Assembly: GCF_022539665.2 (NCBI RefSeq)
Contig: NC_081334.1
Location: forward strand, 1,116,001 to 1,180,000
Origin: Daphnia carinata
Taxonomy: Eukaryota > Arthropoda > Branchiopoda > Diplostraca > Daphniidae
Length of the DNA: 64,000 nt
Direction: 5' to 3'
Under the pieces are notes generated by a model that worked only from the letters and a program-made list of their open reading frames with translations, was not told the DNA's origin and did not search any database. The position numbers and the translations under genes were made by a program. Below, in pieces: positions 22,755-53,129 of this stretch (positions within the stretch are counted from its first letter, which is position 1; the number at the start of each line of letters is the position of its first letter).

Positions 22755-25700
22755 TCAGTCGTTCAGGTCTTTCATTTCGACCTGGATACAAATAGTGGCC
22801 GAAGAAAGCGGTTCGCCGTTCCTCACCAACGGAACGTGACGATATCCTGATGTTTTTTTTTTTTCAAAAACAGAACAATGCACTCTTTTAGCCAATCTCA
22901 TTTGAATTTTCATTGTTTTTACGTTTATTACCTGGGCTGATGTGATTGACGGGCAGAGAATAAGATCCAATGAAGCGACTGGCACCAATCGTTTGGCTAT
23001 CTTTGACGGTAAAACAGATGACAGCTAATTCTGGGGCTCGAAGAAACACTTCGACGGCCTCATCCCAGTATGGATTAAATCCATTATTAGCCACCACACG
23101 AGTACGGAACGAGAACGTATCGGCTGAATGGCCCAAAATTTTGATTGTGACGTAAGGATCAACAATAGAATTTTCGCTTTCTCCAACTTTGGGTAAATAT
23201 TGACCGCTGATGATTCGCACTTTCAGATATTTTTGTAACTTGTCGTGTTCCAGCGGTAGGGGGAACGTGTTGTTGATTAAGTACTGTGGTTTCAGTACGT
23301 AACCGCAATTGCCATTTTGGCGGAAAAAGCCGCGGTACATTCGCATTTCTTTGCTGTTTGTCTGGTAATTTAATGCTACGATTTGGCTGCCCACTGCCCA
23401 GTGAGGAAATGGAGAGAAATTGCTCGACGTCGTTCTCGTTGCTGCAGGATAAATCCGAACCAACTGGCGTGTAGTGTGTCTGACAAAATCCTCACAAGAT
23501 TCCGTTATCAAATCCAGAGCTTTGCCCTCCGAAAAGGACGAAATGTGGTAGCACTTGTCTATCAAAAGATGAAAAAAGAACTGCATATTTCAGTGGGGAA
23601 AGAGATATAAGGTTTTACCTTTTTTAAGACTGTTGACGAAGCCATGGAACTTGACGGCTTCGCAAATGTTGACCATGTCGAACAGGTCTTTGGCTATTGG
23701 TTGTGAAGTTTTCTCCTGCTTTTGATAAAGGTTTATTGATCTGTATAGACAAGTGAACTCATAAATGAATTACTTGGCTGCTATTTGCATGAGGCAATGG
23801 CACGGCTGGTTGACTGGAACTTGGATTCTTCTGGGCAAGTTGTTCTTCCTTCTCCGGAGGAGGTGAAGGCGCAGGACTCGATGTAGTCGAAGGTGCATGA
23901 TGCGATCCACTGGATATATACTTTTTGGCTTTGATGATGATCTTGTTACGAAGTTGTTCAGGAGACGGAAGTTCTTTCATATCCGCAACGTCCATCAGAC
24001 ACAGGAAGTCTATTATTAGAGCGGGAGTGAGTAATCGTCATTCGCTTTATAGAACACACACACATGAGTGGCGTACCTCCTATGGCATCCTTAATCTGAG
24101 TGGCTAGCACGGCCTGCTGTTCCAGGCAGAGGTGATTTTCAAATGACAAGAACAAAGGGTAGTCAGTGGTTTTGAATGCAAATGGTTTTATGGCATCATT
24201 CAGCACATCTTTGACTGGCACTGTTCCCGTCAGCGTATTTCCATGGTAAATAACCGGCTCTCCGTCAGATCCATCCCATAGGTCCACTGTCGGATGTTGA
24301 ATGATTGTTCATTATGCGGAGATAGTTACATAAAGAATAAAATTTTTACTTACGTTCAATGCAACGGCACCCGTTCTTTAAGACGGTAATGTAGGCCTCA
24401 ATGCTACTTTCGCTCGTCAGTTGATTTCCCGTCAGATAACTACACGATAAAAGAAATTTTAAGCTCAATTAATATTTGATGAAATCTGAAAAAGCCAAAA
24501 ACACGTTACGTGTTGTGCGAAGAAGCGATAAAATAATGAGAGAGGGGACGAGTCATGTCATGGACAACTTTATCACGTTGACTTTCATCCAGTATTTCGA
24601 ACATGGGAGAAGTCATGAGAGCCGTAAAACCTGAATGAACCACAAAAACAAATGATTTTTTATCAGAGTCGTGAAAATTTAAATGGTAATCCGACTAAAA
24701 GCAAACAGATAAGACAGAATTACCTGCAAGTGTCATCCTTCCCATTTCTTTGGATGGCGAAGGGTCAAAACGTCGGATCAAACCGACAGCGAATTCGGCA
24801 TTAACATCTTTCATCGATTGCTCTTTTTCGAGAAACTGACGTAAACCGTTGGGTGACATTGAAGCTCCATCATCTTCAGAATATCTAAGGGAAGATCACC
24901 AAACGTTAATCGGCTTTAAATATTACCTTAATTGAGGCTTTAAATACTTTCGAAATAAGGTATCGATCTCGGGGCGCACGAGGAGCAACTGGTAAAACTG
25001 GATGAACTCTTCAGCATCAATAGCGTCCTCGCCTTTGATTTTTCGCTTTCTTACATTGGAAATCTTGGATAAGCCAAAAAAAAGAGAGAAAGAACCGAAT
25101 AAATACACGTGAAAGCTCAAGGGTTTGTTTTGTGCTACCTGGAATAATTTTATGGCTGCATCTGGATCGATTTTCATGTTTAGTTGCAGAAGAAGTTGGC
25201 AACATTCGTCGAAACACAAAGCACCTGAACCGTCTTTGTCCGCCTTATTAAACAACAGTTTCAACCACCTACAAAGAAAAGTTAATCGAGCGATCTTAGC
25301 ATGTCAATTTGAAATGCGAACTTCGATTAAAAAAGTTCTTACTGTTGATCAGATCTCCGTTTTTGAACCGCTTGAACAGCTGTGATCAACGATTTAAATC
25401 CTCTGACCCAAGTGGCCGCAGTTTCAGGATCGCTGGCCACTAAATCCAGGCTTTTGTTATCCCGGCCATGAATTATAGAAAAACAACAGTCTTCTTTAAG
25501 CATTGGAGGTCGTTGTGGATCTTTAGCCCGTTTCTTCTCAGCCTGCCTGCCAGCCAAATTAAATATATCTGCAATAAATCAATCTTTAAATTATCCTCAC
25601 AATCTACACATTTTTTAATAAATTACGAATAAACCTGTTTTCCATCCTAACCGAGCATCTTTAATATCCAAGATGTCAATGTGTTGTTTGGCATTGCACC

Positions 25701-25875
25701 AGAACGGTTTGTGGCTCGGTTCGTAGTGAAGTCGCATGTTTTGGGTATCAACCCAATAGCGTCGACGGTACCAGGCATTGGATGAGCGGAGTTTCCACAG
25801 AACAGTACCCACACGGACGGCAGCTAGGTCGGCATCGTCTGTTGGTGGGGGTGAACTTGCTATCACATCTGTCAT
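22755..25875 (-). CDS. Phosphoinositide phospholipase C, delta-type
   Basis: Twelve minus-strand exons: 25635-25875, 25344-25568, 25139-25268, 24927-25063, 24724-24884, 24510-24630, 24353-24439, 24077-24286, 23774-24009, 23619-23715, 22932-23558 and 22755-22846. They encode 787 residues, normal for PLC-delta. Order: PH domain (about 20-140), EF-hands (about 150-290, with [12 protein letters not shown]), X domain (about 298-445), short Pro/Ser-rich linker (about 465-515), Y domain (about 520-640, with [11 protein letters not shown] and RIYP), C2 (about 650-770). Catalytic His in SSHNT (about 336) and in EPVIYHG (about 382), Glu/Asp in CIELDLWDG and KIIIKAKK are all present. The protein should therefore cleave PIP2 to IP3 and DAG, unlike the inactive PLC-like/PRIP proteins that lose the second His. 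In C2, the usual Asp-x-Asp of the second calcium loop appears as DSQ. The ATG at 25875 has no acceptor near it and gives the expected N terminus. PLC-eta-like origin is less likely because there is no long tail. Confidence 0.88.
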
Positions 25876-28800
25876 AAATGTATCGTTTTTAACAACAGAA
25901 AAAGAAAAAAGGAGAAGAGGAAAGAGCCTAAACGATAACAGAAATCATTCTGAAACGAGTTGGAAAGATAAATAAACATTTCCAGGGGAGGAAAATAATG
26001 GCATAACCATAACCAAAAGAAAAGGGTAGCATTCAAACATGGTTAGCATTAACCGCGATAAATCACACGTATCTGTTCAGAAAAACAAAATACCCGGCTG
26101 TTTTAAGAAACTGTTTATATTTTCTCGCAGACGTTGGTAAAGCTATTTTACAAAGGAAATTCAATCTTTTTTTTTCCGAAAGGCAATTCCCTGAAAAGTA
26201 ATGAGCGGAAACATGAAAGGGGATACGTGCCGGTATAAATAGCTAGCCAGCCAATACCGCCAGTTCATTTATACTGTACTTTCAGTCAACTGGAATATCA
26301 CCATTGGTCGCTTAATTTCTTCTATTTCAAATAAATTCAATTTGGAAATAGTTTAGGAAATATTAACAGTTGCCTAAAACACCATCCTGTTTTTTTTGAG
26401 AAATGGGTGGTTTATGATGATGTATAATCGCTAGGATTTCCGGCCAAGACGTAAAAATGGCAAAATAAGGACGTTACACACAAGAGAAAGAGCAGTAAAA
26501 GATGAAGCCATTCGAATATCCTACAGTGGATTAAATTAAAGCTTTAAAAACACGAATTCTATTTGCTACTATTTGCGGGGCGTATTTCTTTCCCCTAGCA
26601 CGAACGGAAATCTCTAGATTTGGAGAATTGGCAAACGCCCTTGTTTTACCCAGAACACACAATAACACATACATAGTATATCCTTGATTAATCATGAATA
26701 GTCAATCAGGAGAGAGATTTCTGATACAGAGTTTTAATGCTTGGTTACCTTGGAATTCTGGTGTTTCCTCAAGCAAGTGTGACGGGTAAATGCTACTCGG
26801 AGTTTGGGCAGAGACGACGGCCATGATGCCGTTTAGCTGCTTTGTTTTTGGATGTATTTCTGTGAGGGTCGCCCAGATGCTGTTCTTTAGCAGTTTTACT
26901 CAGAAAAACAGTGGATGTGATTTGAAACTTAAATCAAAAGCAGCCAACCAAGACGAGGTTATTTTTTTTCAGCCGACACTGCAGAACACCATCCGGTTTC
27001 TTTCTTGGGTGCTGTTTTTTGTGTGTTTTGTTTACGAACACAGTACAACGCGTTGAGAGACCAACAGACGAACAGTTCGGGTTTCACGTACAAGGAAGAC
27101 TTCTTTTTTTTTTTTCTTGTCAAATGTGTGTGTGGGTGGGGTGGAAGCTCTTGATGTGATCCTCCGGCTCACTGTTTGAAGAGATGTTGGTGTCTTGCCT
27201 CCAGTCTGGCTGGCATGGCAAGACCTAGAACTTGTTTTGGAGAGTCAAGATGCTTGTCTGCTACCAAGATTGCCTTTGGCATTTTTGTTGTTTTTCTTCC
27301 ATTTTCTATTCTGTCTCCTATCCACGTCTTCGTGTCCCCTCCCCAATGGTTCTTTTTCGCAGGAATTTTCGTTTGCTGCCAGGGATCTTCCCTTTCAGTT
27401 TCGAAAGCGCCGGTAGTTATAGAAAACAAAACACAAAAACCTTGAAAGGAAGTTTGACATGAAAAAACCCAATGACCATCACTTCCGTCCTGTCGCAATA
27501 AGCGTACGCTCCAAATCTTGAGCCATGAACATTTTTGGCAGTTGACTGTTTGACAGTAAGAGAATACGTGTCAATGAGTTTGTCTCTTCTACGAAAAGTG
27601 GGAATTGTTGAGGTGTTGCTTGGAAACAGCCGTTTTGTTCGATTGGTCTTATGTTACTGTCGACTATTTAAAGACAAGTATACAAGTAATACAAGGTGGA
27701 CTGCTAAACCGAGTGTCTGTAAAACGTGGAATCATTTTCAAACGCAGCCATTTTGATTTTCAGACCACATGGAGTTTGTAGTTCGATAAAATGCCACCTG
27801 TCATAAGATGTTATTTTATTTTTTAAAATTCCATCTATTCTTGTTCGTAAAAAAAAAACAAAAAAACAGACGGCCTGTTTTCGTCGCTGGCTCGTAACAA
27901 ACTCTTGATTACAGAGGCGATCGTACGGGAATACATTTACGTGTTTGATAAAGAACGAGTCGTATAATAAAAACAGAGCGTTTCAACTAGTTGACGACTC
28001 GTTGCGCTGGAATGTGTATTGTTTTATTATTTAAAACAAAATTGCCGTAGCACTGCCAATACGGAAAGCACCACGAATAAAACGACAGAAGTCACGGCGA
28101 GGTGCACACATCAGGAGTTTCATGGCGGCATGGCTATAGGTTTTCGGGAGGGGATCGGGAGCTCACGCTCGTAGATGTGACTAGTTTCGGGTAGTTTATA
28201 TTGGACGTGCCCAAAATTCAAGGCTGACGGGCTGAAATAAAATGAAAATGGATGAAAGGAAGGAAAAAGGGGGAATGTACAATTGTTTTTTTGCTTCTTT
28301 TGTTCTGCTACTCGTTCAATTCGCCGGTCATCGTTCGATCCTTTTTTTTTTTTTGTTCTCCTACCGTTTGTTCGATTCAGAGTTGCCGTTGACAACAACA
28401 ATTTACGTCAAACGACCGCTAGATGTCAATAGATGGGACTTTTTCTACCCCCATTTTCCTAGGCCCATGAGAGTACATATTTCGTATGCAGACCATAATT
28501 CCATCCATATTGGAAAAGGACGAAGCATTAGGGAAGAAGAATGAGTTGTCTACCACTTCAGATGATTACAATTTCAAACAGGGGGAGGACCTTTTTTTTT
28601 ATTATTATTTTCATATGGTGAGAGAAACATTCCGTGTGTGACAGGCAAGTTGGGGCGAAACTAATCCAGTAATTGCCTTTTCTTGCGGGACACACACAAA
28701 GAGTGGCATGGGAAATGCTCATCATGGCTAATGAAAAGCAGCTGGAAAGGAACGCATTATGTCATCAGAAGAGTGGACTGGTTGGAAAATACCAAACTTG

Positions 28801-30244
28801 TCAACACAAGACGAACACACACACACACACACAGATGAACCAACCACAAGATTTCGATTTTTGTTTGTACTACGCACTGCACTTTTTTTTTTATTGTCAT
28901 TTTTTTTTTTTGTCGTCATCATCACCGCTGCTGGCCACATACATAAACAATCAATGGAAATTGAAACAATTTTTCGATTCCTCAGACCTCCCCCCCCCCC
29001 TTCTAACATCCCCACATTTTGTGTAACACGTACATGTACACGTCTATACGCGATATATCATAATATATTTAATATGTATACTTGTATGTCACAGACGCGA
29101 GAGAGAGACAGTAGGAGGGTGGGAAAAAAAAGTCAGGCCAGAAGAAGACTCATTGCCAAAAAAAAATAAAGAAGAAAAAGAAAAAAAAATTAACAAGAAA
29201 AAAAACAAAAAAAAAAAACAAAGAAAGTCTCCACTGGCGCGCGCCATAAGTATCATATCTCTGAGACGAAACATTTCACGACTGCGTGACACGTACGGAA
29301 GAGAGGGAACGGACTTGTGAGCAGCTCGGTTGGCAGTTTGACTCGACATCCAAACAGACAGTCACACGGGCTCACACCTGGAACCGAGACGACACACTCA
29401 CACAAAAGAAAAAAAAAAAAACACACACACACACGCGTACATGACACACACAAACCAGACACACACAAGACGCTAGACGATCCGCAGCATCCGCCAACAA
29501 GTGCGAAAAAAAAAAACATACAAATCCCCATACACGCCATTGATTATGTACCCCATCATAAATCATCAAAGTACAAGGGTCTACAGCAATGTGTCCAAGA
29601 TTTTGGATAACCCTCTGCCATCACCGAATCTCACTGAAAACGAAAAGAAAAATTTGAGGGGGGGGGGGAATTCAACAAATCGATGTGACATTATTTTTTT
29701 TTTTTGTTGTTGTGTTGGATTATAAATGAGGGCAAGCGAAGGGAAATCAGAAGGTACTGAGAATCAGTCAAAATGTCCAAAAAAAAAAAAAAAAAAAAAA
29801 GGAGAAAACGAGCTGGACGATATTACCATCACAGTGGACAAAAAAAAAAAAAAAAAAAGATTTCAATTCAAATTTTCGGGAGAATTTCAGAAGAGTAGAA
29901 CGACATGATTTTCAACACGCTCAACGGAGGAGGAAGGGGGGGGGATTTCTAAATAAATGGAAACGTGAGAACAACGGTGTGTGTGTTGAGGGGAGGATGT
30001 TTGTTTTTTCTTCCATTTTTTGTTTTGTTTTAAATATGATAAATTGAAACGTAAGAAGGGCCGAGCTGAACAACACGAGTGTCGCATTACAAGAAACGGG
30101 AGAGTTACAATTGTTTTCTTTTTTTTTTTGCGGATTCTCCAACCCACACACACACACACTTATTAAACTTTGAACCTTCATTTTTCGTTTTAAGTGTGAT
30201 GCCAAGTTTATCGTATCGCGCCAATTTGACTGTATCACTGCAGT
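25876..30244. other. Intergenic between PLC 5' end and PCTAIRE kinase 3' end
   Basis: About 4.4 kb with no recognised gene. It should hold the PLC promoter and 5' UTR and the kinase 3' UTR. The part from 28.3 kb on is full of A, T, C and CA/GT simple repeats. Several short ORFs (for example plus 26790-27056) have no domain. Confidence 0.5.
26233..26290 (+). promoter_or_regulatory. Possible TATA-type core promoter
   Basis: GGTATAAATAGC at 26232-26243 is followed about 28 bp later by CCAGTT (26260-26265), and again by TCAGTC near 26282-26287, an arthropod-like initiator. On the plus strand no downstream coding exon was recognised. The reverse strand reads TATTTATA, so it could instead serve PLC about 360 bp away. 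The call is weak. Confidence 0.25.
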
Positions 30245-43356
<13,112 letters not shown>

Positions 43357-44106
43357 TGCAGCAATTTCGGTCTGCCCAATCCAACACAGTCCAACACAAA
43401 TCACTCACAAAAGGACAAGAGCAAAATATTTCACTAAACTACAAAAAGAAGAAGAATTTCCTAAACTTTACTTGACATGTACAACGGAATCACAGATCTG
43501 AGTAAGGACAATAATCAGCATTCAAGGGCATCGACATGCTTGCAACATTACAGCACTGTTTATCAGCCATTTGGCTGTACAACCAAAGCTGACATCTAGT
43601 GAAATTTCTTGGGCATGCGACTTGTAGCCACCTAACGGTAAAATAGCTGGCTAAGGTCTAAATCACGAGGGCGATGCAGCATAACGTGAAATCCCAGAAA
43701 CGCATGATTTTGTATACATACCTTGGCTAACCACAGCTATATCTATAATACAAAGATACACGAATGATTTAGTTTAGATGGAGATCGTGATTTAACTATC
43801 CAGATGAGCCCATGCTTAAAGGAAATTTCTCCGCCATCTCCTTCCCTATTTTATCTTTGAAATTAATCTCTATGTTGAAGAAACTGTAAAAAGTTATGAT
43901 AGGAACACTTTCTTCGATTCGGAAGGCATATAGGGAAATTATTGTCTTCTTCTTGCTCAACTTCGTTTTTTAAATCATGGTCTTTAAAAATAAAAATATT
44001 TAAGATTCTCGATTCTAAATCATAATCGAAGTAATAATTGTCATTGTCAATTCGTCACTAGAAATTCGAAAGCCTGGCACTAAGACTGGCAACCCCGGTT
44101 TGATCA

Positions 44107-44116
44107 TTCCCGCCAA
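44107..44116. promoter_or_regulatory. E2F-type site upstream of MCM2
   Basis: TTCCCGCCAA, whose reverse TTGGCGGGAA matches the E2F/DREAM consensus. It lies 217 bp upstream of the MCM2 ATG. MCM genes are classic E2F targets. Confidence 0.55.
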
Positions 44117-44296
44117 TTTCCATCATTCGCAATCCTCATGGTTCTTTGTGACATTCTTTGTTGCTTCTCCGTACTACTGGAGATTAGACTTCTTGGTGTC
44201 TGTGGCGGTTATTTCGTTTTTGTGTCAACAATATTTCTTCATTATTAGTCTTAACCACGAATTTGCGTATCTTGTGCACGAAAAGAAATTTTTTTT

Positions 44297-44307
44297 TTTG
44301 CGCGAAA
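44297..44307. promoter_or_regulatory. E2F-type palindromic site next to the MCM2 start
   Basis: TTTGCGCGAAA is close to the classical TTTSGCGCS consensus. It lies 25 bp before the MCM2 ATG, a position consistent with S-phase control near the transcription start. Confidence 0.55.
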
Positions 44308-44332
44308 TTGTTAAAATCGAAAAATCAGCGCG

Positions 44333-48024
<3,692 letters not shown>

Positions 48025-48808
48025 GGGATGTCAGTTATAAAAACAGCTGGACAAATGATTGCTGTGGTAACAAACAATTTTGTCCTTTAAACATGTAGAT
48101 AAATTTTCATCATCTTTCCATTATCGGGAGGAAACCTCCTCTTGGCCGTATTTTTTTTTTAGGTGATACATTACTATGTATTACTTAGTGCGTATTTAAT
48201 GATGTTTTTACGTGTCATATTAAATGCATGTTCTTTGCCGGTATGATGTTTTCGTATTTTTTTTTATATGGTCATTTTCCTGCTTTGATTGGCCATTTGA
48301 ATTTTAGCTGTTCATATGGTCAAATTTCATACAGAATTTTTAGAAGAGAGTCTCTTGCATTGAACCTACAGTTTTCAATGTATTACTGTATACCACCAGG
48401 CGAAGGCAAAATTTAAGGGTAAACTGCATTTGAATTAAATATTTTAATAAGTAATTAATTTTTATTATGAATGACAATATAGGTAGGGTCTACCTTGTTA
48501 TGGTGCAGCCAGGTCTTTCAGTAACCAGTTATTGTTAAAAAGTGAAACACCGGAAAAGCGAAAGTTGAATTTCACTAGATACATAAGTGCATGCATCAAG
48601 GGGCCTGCTCAACAATATGAACGGAATACCCAGCCATATTTGTACCAGTTGATCTTAGGAAATCTACCAGACGGGTTGCAACCAATTTCCCTCGCCACCG
48701 ATTTCGATTGTCACACTTAACCTTTCAGTGCGGCATCACATCGCAGTAAAAGAAAACTACGCTGTTCTTTTTCTACAATTACTGGCGTACCTGTTTGAAG
48801 TTACACCA
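48025..48808. other. Region between MCM2 and the SLC13 gene
   Basis: MCM2 3' UTR, with a possible ATTAAA polyadenylation signal near 48219-48224, then the 5' flank or UTR of the SLC13 gene. No separate gene is seen. The short ORFs here lack domains. Confidence 0.5.
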
Positions 48809-51800
48809 ATGGAAGGACTTCAAAAAATGCGTTTGCGCATTTCTTCTTTGTCAGCCTATTGGAAAACCTACGTTTTAGTGCTGTTGCCGTTAATTCTTTT
48901 ACCGCTACCGATCATGGGGAGTGGAAAGGTAAGATTCATTTTAATCTTATTTGGATGAGTAACGAAGTTTAGTAAGAGAAAACGCAAAGATGTAACTGAA
49001 TTAAATTTAGGCTTAATTGTATTTAAAGTTGAGATCCCGATAAGCTTGCTCGCAGTTAAACTTTATCATGAGGAATTCGAAAGCATGGTCAATTTCATTG
49101 TGACTTAATCGTTTTTTCTTTCTCTTTTCTCGATACAAGTAGAAAGTAAAACTGAACTTGATTCCACTTTCTCTTCTTAATGCACTCTGTAAATCCTGAT
49201 CCCCAATCAATTTAACCTAAAATAGGAGCTGCTTGAAGTTTTTTCCCGACCATTCTTTTTATATGTGTTCAAACAGTTACAAAATTGCCACTAGCTATTG
49301 TGTACGAACGTTCGGAACTGTTATACGTTTCTTTTGACCTTGAAACTCCAGAGCATTCTTGGCCATGCAAGAAAAATTTACTGCGAATATTTCGTAGGTA
49401 TGAGAATAATTCGAGGCATGGGATGCAAGGCCCCACGGCAATTCCGCGTGAGTTTTGCCCGCAAACTGCACGAGGATAAAACTTAACCATTTTAATTTTA
49501 ACTGTTTTGAAAAAATTATCCCACAGTTGCATGATGTAGCTAAGAATAATACTATGTATTTTAAATAGTTTAATGTACTGCTGAATTCAGTGCACTAAAA
49601 TGAATAACCTTTATGTTTTCTCGTATCCTGTAGGAAGCACGAACAGGCTTTGTAATCATCATAATGGCAGTTTACTGGATGACGGAAGCTTTGCCTGTAC
49701 CTGTTACTAGTCTGCTTCCTGTCGTCCTCTTCCCTTTACTTGGCATTATGAATACAGGAAAAGTCTGCACTGCATACATGAAGGTAGGATTGATTGCACA
49801 GAAGATATATTTATTGCACATTACGTCACTAATGCAAGTGGAAAATTATATCATTTTCCCCCGCTTTAAATCGTAGGAAACAAACATGATGTTTATAGGA
49901 GGCCTGATGGTAGCTTTGGCAATCGAGCATTGCAATTTGCACAAGAGAATTGCTTTGAAAGTTTTGCTTTACGTCGGCGCTAGTCCTAGATGGTTTGGCA
50001 TTTTAATTATGTTTTTCCAAAAAATCAAAGTTACAGGTGATTTTTCATGCTACTATATAAAACAATTGATGTCGCATGCACAGGTTGATGCTAGGATTCA
50101 TGTTGACCACCATGTTTCTGTCCATGTGGATTTCAAATACAGCTACCACTGCCATGGTACGTACAATCCCTTTGGATAACGCCAACTATGATTGACACTT
50201 TAATCTTTGAATTTCAAACTAGATGGTTCCTATCGTTGACGCCGTGGTACAAGAGCTGTTTAAGGTTCGTTCACTTCATTTTATCTAATCAAAGTTTTGA
50301 GTAGCAATATACGTTAAAAGTAGACAATAAAATCAACGTCTTTGTCCGTTTCACATAAAGGACAAGGTGGAGGAAACGAAGAAAGATTCAGACGTCCGTG
50401 TAATTCCAAATGGGTTGTCGACCTCTTCATCCTCGCTCGATATTGAACATACGTTTGAAAGCATTTGCCAGAATTCTGAAACAGGATCCGTAGATTCCGT
50501 TGCTGACTACGTTGGTAAAAGCTGCATGGAACTGACAACCTCTGGAGAGCAAAGGTACGGCTGCCTATATTCCTCGTATTTTTCTAATGATCATTTCTTC
50601 CTCCTCAGTCAATAATATCGCCTCTACGAATTTTTTTTTATTCCACTTCTTGCTTATGATTCTGAGGGGTAATTATTTCTTCCAATTGAAAGTGGTTTCC
50701 AAAAATTCATTCTCCTTGGGATTTTTTTTCTCTTTTAAAAACTTAACTTCATAAAGTGTATCAAAAGAAGCATATATTCACTGTCTGACTTCTGGGGCAA
50801 CTAATTTTTTAAAAATTATGTCTGTTTGGGTATCAGAAATAATGTACCGAATTCAGAATGTTTGGTAAATCACGACAGATGCGCCGACAACCCTGATGAC
50901 AAAAAGAAAATCGGTAGCTGTGTACTCATGTCTATTGCATACGCTTCCAATATTGGAGGTACTGGATCTCTCATAGGTTCCGGTCCGCAATTAGCCCTTA
51001 AAGGAATATTGAATGAGTGAGTTGTTGATCTCTGCAAATCTCTTTTAATGCTGTATTTAACAATAGCACTAGAAGACCAAGTCTAACGTTAATCTGTTTG
51101 CAGGTTGTATGGCTCAGATTCTGGTTTGAATTTTGCCACATGGATGGCATTTAATGTTCCAGGGATGCTTATCAACACATTCTTTGCATGGATATGGCTC
51201 CAGTATTTATTCATTGGATTCAAGCGGTAAGACATTATCAGCTTTTCTTATTTTTCATTTTCTTTCTAAGAATAGCCTTTTGCTGCGATGGAGAATTGGA
51301 TGTTTACCTCGCTTTTTTTTTAGAACAACGGTAGACGAAAAAGGAAAAGCTGTAATTGTTAAAAAGCTAATTAGGAAAAAGTATGAAGAATTGGGACCAA
51401 TGACCTTTCACGAACTGGTGACACTCATTTTATTCGTTTTGTGTGTTGTGCTCTGGTTTTTCCGCGACCCGCAATTTATCACTGGATGGTCCGAATTCTT
51501 ACCTGCCGTGTAATTAATATAACATTTGCACTTGCACCTACAGTTAAGGATAAGAAGGTTTTAAATTTCTTTAATCTGCTTTTTCTTTTTTGGCGTAGAG
51601 AAGTGGATGATGCAACTGCAGTAATGGCTATCGTCATGCTTTTTTTCATCATCCCAGCAAAGCCAAAATTTTGGTTCAGTAATCCAGGAGGTAGAGCCAA
51701 TTGGGTTATTACAATGCAGGATACTTAATAATTTCATTACAGCTAGCATTACTAATCTTTTTTTAAAATTATTTTATTCTTTGGCTTTTTTTGTGTTCAG

Positions 51801-52738
51801 AAAGAAATTCCGATCGATCCAGTCCTGCCCTTTTGGAATGGAAGTATGTACAGGATAAACTACCGTGGGGAATCGTTCTTCTTTTAGGTGATTTTTATTC
51901 AAATTGGTTGGTACTAAAAATGATTTTGATTTTAAAGGTGAGAAATTTTGTTTAAAGGCGGGGGTTTCGCCATATCCGATGCCTCAAAAATATCCGGACT
52001 TTCTACTTGGCTTGGAAGTCAATTAGCTGGTTTAAGTGTCCTGCCTCCATTTGCAATAATGATGATTATTTGCATCATGACCGCTGCCGTAACGGAAGTG
52101 TAATGTTCATAGCCTATAGCTTCAGTTTACTTATCTCTTGAATGAAATTAGTATACAATTTTCTTTTGTTGCTAGCGCATCTAACACAGCTACAGCCAAT
52201 ATCCTTCTACCTATTTTGTCTGAAATGGTAAGTGAAAATAGATGTTTTTTACGCATGTATCAGATAGTTGCAATATAAGATCGCCTCATCATTAAAATAG
52301 GCAAATACTGTACAAGTCAACCCACTATTTCTGATGCTGCCTGCAACGGTCACTTGGTAAAAAAAAATCACTTAAAATGTTAGTTTCTAATATTAATTTG
52401 AAGTAATTCTTAATACGTCACAGTTCGTACGCCTTCATGTTGCCAGTGGCCACTCCTCCTAATGCAATTGTTTTCGCTGCAGGGAAAATGAATCCGATTG
52501 ACATGGTAACTTTTAACGTAATTGATTACCGACCAAGTCACAGGAAGCACAATGTTTATTACAGATGAAGGCCGGTTTCTTCATGAACATAATATGCGTT
52601 TTCACCATTTGTGTGCTGACTACCAGCTTTGGTAGTTTGATATTTGGATTCAACGAGTTTCCAGAGTGGGCCATTCCCAAAGTATCAAACGAAACCATAG
52701 TTACGGTTTTACTTATCTCAAACTACACCACCCAGTGA
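48809..52738 (+). CDS. Indy-like: Sodium-coupled citrate/dicarboxylate transporter, INDY/SLC13 family
   Basis: Sixteen exons: 48809-48928, 49634-49783, 49877-49992, 50084-50156, 50223-50264, 50361-50554, 50837-51016, 51104-51226, 51324-51509, 51599-51690, 51801-51887, 51958-52099, 52176-52227, 52301-52356, 52424-52505 and 52565-52738. They encode 622 residues in consistent phase. The protein has about 11-12 hydrophobic segments. Two SNT motifs mark the Na+/substrate sites: SNTATTAMM at about 146-154 and [12 protein letters not shown] at about 504-515. Other family blocks are [39 protein letters not shown] and [14 protein letters not shown] loop of about 75 residues (after about 165) is hydrophilic and Ser-rich. 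The family imports citrate, succinate and related acids at the plasma membrane. The start ATG matches the family N terminus; an in-frame ATG at 48728 would add 27 residues. Whether transport is Na+-dependent (as in NaCT) or not (as in fly INDY) cannot be told. Confidence 0.92.
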
Positions 52739-53129
52739 AGACAATCCAAGAAATAGAATTGAGTGTGGATGTATATATAGGGTTAATCTCAACAAAACTT
52801 TTGCACACTTATTTTGATGAATGGTTTTCTATGTTAATGCCGGCTTGTAGAAAAAAGAGCGCCATGATTTTCAATGAAAGAAAGAATCCAGATTTGGTTG
52901 AAAAAAAAATATATACCATGTATTTCAAATCCAATTCTCATCACTGATATTCGGTGGTTCAAAATTTATCTGTGGGGAATAAGTCCGCCGTCCAGGAAAA
53001 GACCTATAAACAATGACTAGTGATACAAGATGAAATTTATTCTAAATATTTAACATGTCAATTTACGTTATTGATGTGTCTTTCTATGAAAAGGCATGTG
53101 TCCTGAATCCCACAACAAATTTCACATTT
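52739..53129. other. Convergent 3' region of SLC13 and VPS37A genes
   Basis: The two genes end facing each other across about 390 bp. No coding exon is recognised; this should hold both 3' UTRs. Confidence 0.55.

Larger units (their letters stand above)
43357..44332. promoter_or_regulatory. Shared upstream region between PCTAIRE kinase (minus) and MCM2 (plus)
   Basis: The two start codons face away from each other across 976 bp, so this is a candidate bidirectional promoter region. E2F-type sites near the MCM2 end are listed separately. No other gene is seen here. Confidence 0.55.

Noticed and set aside
51541..51555. Possible mini-exon between SLC13 exons 9 and 10
   Set aside because: Using the ACAG acceptor there creates an immediate in-frame stop. 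Direct joining of 51509 to 51599 keeps the frame.
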